A DNA stretch of 36,087 nucleotides from Coriobacteriia bacterium (GTDB lineage: Bacteria > Actinomycetota > Coriobacteriia > Coriobacteriales > Atopobiaceae). Positions 5,920 to 13,700 of the stretch are shown piece by piece (positions within the stretch are counted from its first letter, which is position 1; each line of letters begins with the position of its first letter). Under the pieces are notes generated by a model. That model was given only the letters and a program-made list of their open reading frames with translations. It was not told where the DNA came from and made no database searches. A program made the position numbers and the translations under genes. The stretch spans positions 4,187 to 40,273 of the forward strand of contig JAUMVN010000021.1 of assembly GCA_030530145.1 (NCBI GenBank). Direction: 5' to 3'.

Positions 5920-8529
5920 CTACGCGATCTCCTCCGTGAGGTCGGAGACGATCTTGTCGTCCTTCTTGTCCCATTTGGGAGCGGGACGGAAGAGCTGGAA
6001 CAGGATGGCGGCGAGGGCCACGAACGCGATGACGGTCCAGACGCCGAAGTTGCCGAGCACGAAGAGCTCCCAGAGCTGGTTGATGATCATGCCCACGATC
6101 CAGCCGAAGATGCACTGGTAAGCGATGGCGAACCAGAACCACTTGGAGTCGTCCATCTGGCGACGGATGGTGCCGATGGCGGCGAAGCACGGGGCGTCGA
6201 GCATGTTGAAGGCGACGAAGCCGCACATAGCGCCGACGTGCAGGACACCGGAGGCGTCGGTGAACATGGCAGCGAAGCCGCTCCACATGGTGAGGGAGTT
6301 CTCGGTAGCGTCGCCGAGGCCGTAGAGGGAGCCGAAGGTGGAAACGAGGTTCTCCTTGGCGATCAGGGCGCTGATGGAAGCAGCGGTGGCCTGCCAGTAG
6401 TCGCAGCCCAGGGGCGCGAAGATGACGCCGAGGAAGCCGCCGATCGCGGCGAGCAGCGAGTAGTCCATGAAGTCGTCGCCGGCGCCGTCCATAGCGGACA
6501 GGAAGCCGAAGGCGCCGTCGCCGCCGTCCCAGCTGGCAACGCCGAAGTTGGAGAGGAACCAGACAACGACGGCCGCGGCGAAGATGATCGTGGAGGCCTT
6601 CTTGATGTAGCTCGAGACGCGCTCCCAGACGTGCAGCCACCAGGACTTGATGGTCGGGAAGTGGTAGTTCGGGAGCTCCATGACGAACGGGGCGGGCTCA
6701 CCCTGGAAGGGCTTGGTCTTCTTGAGCATGATGGCCGAGATGACGATGGCGGCGATGCCCATGAAGTAGAACATCGGGGCGACCCACCAGGCGTCGGAGC
6801 CGCCGATGAGGACGCCCATGACGAGGGCGATGATCGGGGTCTTGGCGCCGCAGGGGATCATCGTGGTGAGCATGGCCGTCATGCGGCGGTCCTTCTCGTT
6901 CTCGATGGTCTTGGTGGCCAGGACGCCCGGGACGCCGCAGCCGGAGCTGATCAGCATCGGGATGAAGGACTTGCCGGAGAGGCCGAAGCGGCGGAAGACG
7001 CGGTCCATGACGAAGGCGACGCGGGACATGTAGCCGCAGTCCTCAAGGAAGCAAAGAAGGACGAAGAGCACGAACATCTGCGGGATGAAGCCCAGGACGG
7101 AGCCCACGCCGCCGATGATGCCGTCGATGACGAGGGACTTGACCATGTCGGAGGCGCCGGCGTCGTCAAGCCAGCCCTCGACCGCCCCGGGAATGGAGTT
7201 GACGTAGCCGTCGTAGTCGGCCATCGAGGGTTCCTCGGAGGTGCCGGCGACGGCGGCCAGGAAGCCGGCCGCGTCGACGGAGTCGATGACCTCGTCGGTC
7301 TCGTTGCCGTCCTCGTCGGTGGTCACGACGTCGGTGGCCTCGAAGTTGGCCTCCTCGCACTTGCCCGCGAAGTCCTCGACGATGGCGGCGGCGTCCTCGT
7401 CCGAGTTGTCCTCGGCGAGCGCGGCGGCAGCCTCGGTGACCTCGGCAGCGGAGTCCTCGTCGACGATGCCCTCCTCCTGGGCGGCGGCGATGAAGCCGCT
7501 CACCTGGTCGGCGTAGTGGTTATCGGCCCACTCCTCGGTGTCGGCGTCGTACTGCTCCTGGGAGGCGCCGTTGACGAAGAAGCCGTCGCCGAAGAGGTTG
7601 TCGTTGACCCAGTCGGTGCCGGCGGTGCCTACGGTGGAGATGGCGATGTAGTACACGAGCACCATCACGCAGACGAAGATCGGGAGGCCGAGGATGCGGT
7701 TGGTCACGACCTTGTCGATCTTCTCGGAGGTGGTGAGCTTCTTCGGGGCCTTGACCACGCACTCGGCCATGACCTTGGTGATCCACTCGTAGCGGTCCGA
7801 GGTGATGATGGACTCGGAGTCGTCGTCGCGGGCCTCCTCGACGGCCTTGATCAGCGGCTCGATGGCGGCGAGCTGGTCCCTAGAGAGGCCGAGGGGCTTG
7901 ATGGCCTCGACGTCGCGCTCGAAGACCTTGACGGAGTACCAGCGCACGAGCTCGGGGGAGCAGGCGCCGGAGATCTTCTCGGCGATCTTCGCGAGGGCAT
8001 CCTCGACCTCGGCGGTGAAGCACTTCACGCCGGTGTTCGGGGTCTTGGCGGCGACGGCGGTCTTGACGAGCTCGTCGACGTTGGTGTTGTGCAGGGCGGA
8101 GACCTCGACCACGGGGGCGCCGAGAAGCTCGGAGAGCTTCTTCGCGTCGACCTTGTCGCCGCGCTGCTCGAGCAGGTCGCACATGTTCAGGCCGACGACG
8201 ACCGGGCGGCCGGCCTCGAGGACCTGGGTGGTCAGGTAGAGGTTGCGCTCGAGGTTGGTGACGTCGATGAGGTCGATGAGGGCGTCGGGTCGTTCGTTGA
8301 CGATGTAGTCGCGCGAGACGACCTCCTCCGGGGTGTACGGAGAGAGGGAGTAGATGCCCGGGAGGTCGACGAAGGTCACGGACTTGTCGGCCTGCCACTT
8401 GGCCTGCTTCTTCTCGACGGTAACGCCAGGCCAGTTGCCGACGTAGCCGTTCGAGCCGGTGAGCTCGTTGAAGAGCGTGGTCTTGCCGCAGTTGGGGTTG
8501 CCTGCGAGACCAATGAACGTATCTGCCAT
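5920..8529 (-). CDS. feoB: Ferrous iron transporter FeoB with an acidic extracytoplasmic insertion
   Basis: This 869-residue GTPase-linked Fe(II) permease has an N-terminal G domain with G1 GNPNCGKT (about 9-16), G3 DLPG and G4 NMCD. A GDI-like helical region follows, then the membrane domain with two Gate motifs. The first reads GFIPQMFVLFVLLCFLEDCG and carries the nearby SGCGVPG cysteine. Between the first and second membrane segments (about 320-455) lies a long insertion dominated by Asp, Glu and Ala, which makes this FeoB longer than most. It is the last gene of feoA-feoA-feoB. The 126-base gap before it holds a terminator-like hairpin and a palindrome. The ATG at 8529 is preceded by GGAAAGG. 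Confidence 0.95.
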   Translation of the reverse strand: MADTFIGLAGNPNCGKTTLFNELTGSNGYVGNWPGVTVEKKQAKWQADKSVTFVDLPGIYSLSPYTPEEVVSRDYIVNERPDALIDLIDVTNLERNLYLTTQVLEAGRPVVVGLNMCDLLEQRGDKVDAKKLSELLGAPVVEVSALHNTNVDELVKTAVAAKTPNTGVKCFTAEVEDALAKIAEKISGACSPELVRWYSVKVFERDVEAIKPLGLSRDQLAAIEPLIKAVEEARDDDSESIITSDRYEWITKVMAECVVKAPKKLTTSEKIDKVVTNRILGLPIFVCVMVLVYYIAISTVGTAGTDWVNDNLFGDGFFVNGASQEQYDADTEEWADNHYADQVSGFIAAAQEEGIVDEDSAAEVTEAAAALAEDNSDEDAAAIVEDFAGKCEEANFEATDVVTTDEDGNETDEVIDSVDAAGFLAAVAGTSEEPSMADYDGYVNSIPGAVEGWLDDAGASDMVKSLVIDGIIGGVGSVLGFIPQMFVLFVLLCFLEDCGYMSRVAFVMDRVFRRFGLSGKSFIPMLISSGCGVPGVLATKTIENEKDRRMTAMLTTMIPCGAKTPIIALVMGVLIGGSDAWWVAPMFYFMGIAAIVISAIMLKKTKPFQGEPAPFVMELPNYHFPTIKSWWLHVWERVSSYIKKASTIIFAAAVVVWFLSNFGVASWDGGDGAFGFLSAMDGAGDDFMDYSLLAAIGGFLGVIFAPLGCDYWQATAASISALIAKENLVSTFGSLYGLGDATENSLTMWSGFAAMFTDASGVLHVGAMCGFVAFNMLDAPCFAAIGTIRRQMDDSKWFWFAIAYQCIFGWIVGMIINQLWELFVLGNFGVWTVIAFVALAAILFQLFRPAPKWDKKDDKIVSDLTEEIA

Positions 8530-8590
8530 TCCTTGCCTTTCCTAAAGGATCGTGCTTGCGGTGGTGATAAGGGCGTTTGGAGAGGTCACG

Positions 8591-8610
8591 GAGTTAGAAA
8601 TAGGTAACTC
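8591..8610 (-). promoter_or_regulatory. Palindrome upstream of feoB
   Basis: GAGTTA (8591-8596) and TAACTC (8605-8610) form an inverted repeat with an 8-base centre. It resembles the site at 9368-9381 before feoA and lies 62 bases before the feoB start. It may allow separate metal-responsive expression of feoB. Confidence 0.35.
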
Positions 8611-8619
8611 GCTCACCCG

Positions 8620-8651
8620 AAAAAACGGGTTCGCACCTGCCCCGCGAACCC
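8620..8651 (-). terminator. Terminator-like hairpin between feoA and feoB
   Basis: CGAACCC (8645-8651) pairs with GGGTTCG (8627-8633). On the minus strand the stem is followed by six T (8625-8620). It lies immediately after the feoA stop. It would end most feoA transcripts and let only read-through reach feoB, an arrangement that adjusts subunit ratio. Attenuation is inferred. Confidence 0.6.
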
Positions 8652-8655
8652 TTTG

Positions 8656-8895
8656 CTACTCGCCGTCGCGAACGTCGGAGACCTCGACGTTGGCGGCCTC
8701 GTCGCGGCGGATGGAGAGCTCGTAGCCGCGGACGGTCACCTCGATGGGGTCGCCGAGGGGAGCCACCTTCTTCACGTAGACGTGGGTGCCCTTGGTAAGG
8801 CCCATGTCCATGATGCGACGCTTGAGGGCGCCGGTGCCGGTCAGCTTGGCGACGTTGGCGCTCTGACCCACCTTCACATCCTTGAGAGTTGCCAT
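8656..8895 (-). CDS. feoA: FeoA, second copy
   Basis: A 79-residue SH3-like FeoA protein, the small cytoplasmic partner that supports FeoB activity. The family pattern is visible: MATLKDVKVGQSANVAKL, then RRIMDMGLTKGTHVYVKKVAPLGDPIEVTVRGYELSIRRDEA. The ATG at 8895 is preceded by AAAGGGA at about 6 bases, so the longer frame from 8937 is rejected. It is the middle gene of the feo operon, 95 bases after the first feoA and 126 before feoB. Two different FeoA proteins next to one FeoB are common in anaerobic Gram-positives. Confidence 0.92.
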   Translation of the reverse strand: MATLKDVKVGQSANVAKLTGTGALKRRIMDMGLTKGTHVYVKKVAPLGDPIEVTVRGYELSIRRDEAANVEVSDVRDGE

Positions 8896-8948
8896 CAATT
8901 CCCTTTCTCTTTGCCGGCGTCGGGCCGGCCCTTCCAAAAATGCACGAC

Positions 8949-8982
8949 TTTCGCCCCGGAGGCGCTGCGGCGCGGGGCGAAA
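8949..8982 (-). terminator. Hairpin between the two feoA genes
   Basis: TTTCGCCCC (8949-8957) pairs perfectly with GGGGCGAAA (8974-8982) around a GC-rich loop. On the minus strand a TTTTT run occurs about 8 bases later, so termination is possible but not textbook. It may be an mRNA-stability or attenuation element within the operon. Confidence 0.45.
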
Positions 8983-8990
8983 AGACGAAC

Positions 8991-9275
8991 CTAGAGAGTG
9001 ACCATGACGTGCGACGACATGGTGCGGTTGAGCGCGAGGCGCGCGCCCTTGACGTTGACGATCACGTCGCCGGAGACGCGGGAGATCACCTTGACCTCGG
9101 CGCCTTCGACGAGACCCAGGTCGGAGAGGTGCTTGCGGAGCTCGGCGCCGCCCTTGACCTTGGCGACCGTGGCCGTCTCGTCCTCGCCGAGCATGGCGAG
9201 CGGAAGCGCGCCGCCGACGCTGACGGGAGCGGCGGTGCTGACGGCAGACCCGTTCATAACAGCCTCCACAGACAT
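8991..9275 (-). CDS. feoA: FeoA, first copy
   Basis: A 94-residue FeoA-family SH3-like protein with a short N-terminal extension. The core reads LPLAMLGEDETATVAKVKGGAEL, then LSDLGLVEGAEVKVISR and GDVIVNVKGARLALNR, as in the family. The ATG at 9275 follows AAGGAGG by 6 bases, a strong ribosome site. It leads the feo operon. A perfect DtxR-like palindrome at 9368-9381 lies about 95 bases before its start, so iron-dependent repression of the whole operon is likely. This copy is more diverged at its N-terminus than the second copy. Confidence 0.92.
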   Translation of the reverse strand: MSVEAVMNGSAVSTAAPVSVGGALPLAMLGEDETATVAKVKGGAELRKHLSDLGLVEGAEVKVISRVSGDVIVNVKGARLALNRTMSSHVMVTL

Positions 9276-9367
9276 TGCTGCCTCCTTATCCCCCTCCGCC
9301 TGCCGGCGATTATGCGCCGCTCGCGGATGAGAAGTTGGCCAACGTAAACAAAACCTTTAGAGAAGTA

Positions 9368-9381
9368 AGTTAGACCTAACT
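9368..9381 (-). promoter_or_regulatory. DtxR/IdeR-like operator of the feo operon
   Basis: AGTTAGACCTAACT is a perfect 6-2-6 palindrome resembling the core of the DtxR/IdeR iron box (TTAGGTTAGNCTAACCTAA). It lies in the 231-base gap upstream of the first feoA. Its position and the genes downstream fit iron-dependent repression. No -35/-10 pair was assigned with confidence. Confidence 0.6.
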
Positions 9382-9506
9382 CCATTCGGACGCAACCCAT
9401 ATGGGGCAAAAAGTTTAGGATGGGTGACTTTTCTTTGGGACAGCGCAGGAGGGCGGCTCGGGACGGCGCAATCAGTTTGCGGACCGTTGCCCTCAGCGGG
9501 CGGCCT

Positions 9507-10475
9507 TTACGCGAACTGTGGCGAGAGGAAGCTCATGACCAGTGCGACCATGGCCTCCTTCTCCTTGGGGTTGGACTCGGCGATCATGATGGTCACGGCC
9601 ACGAGGACGCTGTCGGGCACGCGCTTGCGACCGTCCACCCACAGGGCCCCGTTCACATCGAGGAAGTAGAGGAAGAGCGAGGCGGCAATCCGCTTGTTCC
9701 CGTCGAGGAACGAGTGGTTCTTCGTGACGAAGTAGAGCAGGTTCGCGGCCTTCTCCTCAAGGCTCGGGTAGAGCTCCTGGCCACCGAACCCCTGGTAAAT
9801 AGCGGCGATGCTCGACTTAAAGGAACCGTCCTTCTCCACGCCGAACAGGTCGCTCTCCCCCGCAAACCTCATGGACTCGATGAGCTCGCGGCACTCGTCG
9901 TACTCGAGCACGTGGGTGGCCTTTGCGTTCCCCTGGGGCTTGCCGACGCGCTGATGGTCGTAATCGTCGAGAAGGTCGAGCGCGCCCGTATAGGCCTTGA
10001 CGACCGCGAGGATGTCCGACGCGCCGAGCGACTCCGGGACGCGGTCCATGACGTTCACGATCTGCCCGAGCTGCTCGAGGCGCCGGCGGTTCTCGACATG
10101 GCCCTTCATGATGTACTCGCGCAGCACGCCCGTGGCCCAGCGGCGGAACTCGACGCCGCGACGCGACTTGACGCGGTACCCGACGGAGATGATGACGTCG
10201 AGGTTGTAGTGATCAACCTGGCGTTCAACCTCTCGCGCGCCCTCAATTTGAACTGTCGCAAATTTTGCGACAGTTGCCTCCCCCGCTCCTTCAAGCTCCT
10301 CGGCAAGCGCGTTATTAATGTGCTTGCCGATGGTCTTCACGTCACGGTCAAACAATATGGCCATCTGGTTCCTCGTAAGCCAGACAGTCTCCCCTTCCAC
10401 GCTCACAGGCAAGGTCACCTGTGCATCGGAGGACTCGAACAGGACGATCTCGTTAGCGTTCTTCGACATGGTCAT
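9507..10475 (-). CDS. RhuM-Fic/Doc fusion protein
   Basis: The first 200 or so residues of this 322-residue protein match the RhuM family: VWLTRNQMAILFDRDVKTIGKHINN, then a centre with YNLDVIISVGYRVKSRRGVEFRRWAT. The C-terminal part is a Fic/Doc domain with the catalytic-type motif HSFLDGNKRIA (about 254-264, pattern HxFxDGNKR). Fic/Doc enzymes transfer AMP or phosphate to target proteins, and the Doc branch includes toxins. No separate small antitoxin is adjacent, so self-inhibition or a non-toxin role is possible. RhuM-type genes are frequent passengers of restriction and BREX islands. The promoter at 10649-10683 has two LexA-like boxes. The gene follows the 1613-residue gene by 233 bases and probably forms its own unit. 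Confidence 0.88.
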   Translation of the reverse strand: MTMSKNANEIVLFESSDAQVTLPVSVEGETVWLTRNQMAILFDRDVKTIGKHINNALAEELEGAGEATVAKFATVQIEGAREVERQVDHYNLDVIISVGYRVKSRRGVEFRRWATGVLREYIMKGHVENRRRLEQLGQIVNVMDRVPESLGASDILAVVKAYTGALDLLDDYDHQRVGKPQGNAKATHVLEYDECRELIESMRFAGESDLFGVEKDGSFKSSIAAIYQGFGGQELYPSLEEKAANLLYFVTKNHSFLDGNKRIAASLFLYFLDVNGALWVDGRKRVPDSVLVAVTIMIAESNPKEKEAMVALVMSFLSPQFA

Positions 10476-10648
10476 GCACCCCGCTCATCCACGGAACATA
10501 AGGACACAACTGCATTGGATACCAGCTTTGTTCTGCTGGCACACAGGGGCGCGCACCTGCGCGAGGCCCACCGGCGCGACGGCTTTGCCGATGACTGCAA
10601 ACACATGCCATCGGATGCTCCGCGCGACTCTGGCTGCCTCGAAACTTG

Positions 10649-10683
10649 CGAACAATTGTACCACACCTATGAACATGTGTTCG
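10649..10683 (-). promoter_or_regulatory. rhuM-fic promoter with two LexA (SOS)-like boxes
   Basis: On the minus strand TGGTACAAT gives an extended -10 (TACAAT at 10660-10655). CGAACAATTGTACC (10649-10662) covers it. CGAACACATGTTCA (minus strand, 10683-10670) lies about where the -35 should be. Against the Gram-positive LexA consensus CGAACRNRYGTTYC they match about 12 and 13 of 14 positions. Their centres are 21 bp apart, two helical turns. The wider inverted repeat CTTGCGAACA / TGTTCGCAAG spans 10645-10687. Confidence 0.65.
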
Positions 10684-10708
10684 CAAGAATTTCAATTTCA
10701 GCACCGGG

Positions 10709-13700
10709 TCACCTAACGCTGACTACCGGGCGCCATAACAGCTGCTTTAAGTTCCTGTGCGGGTAAGTTCGTTCATCAGGCCCCATTAGCAAGCGGCGAT
10801 TCACGGCCCGTTTTGCCTCATTGACGTTCTCCTCTGCCTCAGCATGTAACGAGGCACATCTCGCCGTTTCTTCACTCGCCAAGGCCAGTTCTCCCTCGGC
10901 ATCCTCCTTAAGTGAGCGCAGCCGCTCCAGCGTCAAGCTCTCTTTCCCGAATGAGTTCATCCTCGCCGCTCGCCGGTCGCGCAATTGATCGAGCCTGAAT
11001 ACCAAACTCTCCCGCCTTCTTTTCTCATCCTCGATCTCTTCCTTAAGCTTGCCCTTCTGGATCAAAGACCAGGGCTTCAGCGCGGCGAGCTCCTCTTCCT
11101 TCTTTGCGATGAGCGCGTCGCTATGCGCGACAGCGATTATCTGGCAATCAATATCCTTATCGACCCTAACAACTTCAAAGATGTCGTCAGCCAGCTCATC
11201 GTCCTTCTTGCGCAAATCTCTCTCTCGATTGAGCGCATAGAGGTGTTCCGATTCCGTCTCTTCCATTCTCGCCCGCGCGGTGTCCGAGACCTCCCTAAGC
11301 TCATCGACCTCCTCTTCCCAGGACTCCAAATCCCTTAAGTACTCAGCCTTAGACTTTGCGTAGACCACCTCTATGAGCACGTCGACCAGCTGTGTCGCAG
11401 CCGACCAATACACCTGAGACAAGGCGTCGACCAAATGCGTGCCGGCAGCCTGCCTTCCTCTACCAATCGCAAGTTCTTCTGCGCTTGATTTTTGGGCTTC
11501 GAGAAGCAAAGATCCCTGGAGGTCGAACCCGTGGACGGAGTTCAGGTCAACAATTAGAGATTCCGCCTCCAGCTGCATAAGCTCAAGATCCTCGGGGTCA
11601 GCGCCCTTGAACGCCTGGGCCCTTAGAGCCTGAACGGCAAGCCTGCAGGCAGCCTCGCACTCGCCAGCGTCGAACTCGGCGAGAGAAACCTCCCTAAGCC
11701 AATCAAACGTGGCCCCAAAGAAATCAAAGCCCACGACGTTGCGCAGGCACATCGCAAGGCAATCAACCAGCTGCCCGGGAAGATCGCTCGCGATTAAGCC
11801 GAGGACAGGCTTCTCGATGGGAAGCTCAAGCTCCTCCGCCGGCTCGGGTTGCGCCACCGGGTCGGGTTCCTCAAGCGGCTCGGGTTGCTCCCCTACGCCG
11901 TCATTAACAGGAGATGCACCCTCGGGACCCGACGCATAAACCCTGACCAGCGGCTTCTCATAGATAAGAAGGACCATCGGACTTTGCTGGGCGCCGTGAA
12001 CGGATTCACGAACCTCGCCAAAGAACTCATCGGCATCGATGTTGCGGGAGCCGGCAAAAACAAGAGTAAACGGCTCAACTTCGAGTGCCCCCTCCCCGGC
12101 GGGGTTCATAGACCTCAGGTCCCAGACCATGCGGGCGCACAGGTCGAAGAACCCGGGGATTCCGTTGCCCAGGCGCAAATCATAGATGAGAAGATATTGA
12201 TCGCCTCTTCTCCGCAGCATGATCGCTCCACCACATGCGGCAAGGTTGAGCAGCGTCAAGCCCGTGAGGTCGCCCTCTCTCAAGGCCTCGCGCAGCCCCG
12301 GTGCGACCATCTCGCGCGGGACGCGCAGGGCCTCGTCGCGCTCGAGCTCGCGCGCGAGCTTAGCGAAGAAGCTCCTCGCCTCGAACATAGAGGCAAAGCA
12401 CCCAGGGAATTCGTCGGCGAGAAACGCGTCGAAATCGGACGCCCTTTCCGCGTTGATGTCCGCGCCTGTGCAGGCGTGATGCTCGCCATCCCAGATGATC
12501 TGCGTCGGGTTGAACCAGATCCAATCACCGGAGAGCATCGTGATGGCAAAGAGTGCCTGGTCGATTTGGCAGCGAGGGCCTGCCGCACGGCTTAGTGCGG
12601 TTTGTTCGCACCCGTCGGGGCGACGCTCAACGTCCGGCACGTCCCCCTCGCCCGGCGCGGTTGGAGCGACCGATTCATCCCGCTCGCTCTGACCTTCCGA
12701 CCCATCCGGGTCATCCGGCCCATCCGGGTCATCATCCCTCTCGGGCACCTCCATGCCCAGCGTGCGCATCTCCGCGTCAATCATTGCGCGCAGACTTGGC
12801 CAATCGGCAGGCTTCCTCACGTTGCCGAGCGCGTCAATCGCAGCCTGCTCAGAGGGATTGTCGTCCGTGAGCCTAAAATCGAACAACGTCATTGCCTGGT
12901 CAATGATGCCGACCATCTTTTGCAGCTCATCCTCCGAAGCCACGCTCTCCTTCTGGAACGCAAAGGCGTCCATAAGCTCAAACAGGTAGTGGATCACGCG
13001 CTCAGAGAAGTCGGAGTAATAATCGAGAATCACATGGCGGTTCCAATCCTTTATCTGCTCGATGGAGACCTCGCCGGCGGCCACCTTCCGCTTAGCTTCA
13101 CGAAGGAACCGCTGGTCGACGGCCTTACGCTCAAGCCCACGCGCCATGTCTATCGCGGTCGCGAGGCCGGCAACTGCCTGCACGAACTCGTCGGCGCCCA
13201 CCTTCTCGCTTGCACACTTCTCCACGGCGGCGCTCACATCGCACACGAGCGGGTGCTCCACCTCGACGCTCTTGGCGATCTCGAGCGCCTTATCAAACGC
13301 GGCGTCTGCATCGCTGCTACTCTGATTGGGACAGTTAAGCCTCACGTAATCACTGGAGAACGGCGTGCACGGCCAGATCTGAACGCAATATCCCTCGTCG
13401 TAAGGGCGGTCGTCGGCGACCATCACGTAGCAGTTCTTGCCGCGAACGATGTCGAAGCGCTTGATCCTCGCGGCCATAGGGTTCGCGTCGCCGTCATACG
13501 CAAACCTCCTAAAGGCACGGACGAATTCATCGATACCGTGTTCTTGGAGGGCGGCCTTGACGTCTTCGTTTGTGGTCCCCGGAAGCGGGCAATAGAACAG
13601 GCCGTCGTAGGCGTACTCACCGTCGTCGATGTCGTCCCAAAGAACGGACTGGTCCGCATATGCCCTGAAGGGCCTATCGCCCTCCTCGCGCGCACAGAAC

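Noticed and set aside
5905..8607. 900-codon plus-strand open frame opposite feoB
   Set aside because: Antisense shadow from GC-rich codon usage; the sequence is low-complexity Gly/Asp/Val/Glu and feoB is unmistakable on the other strand.
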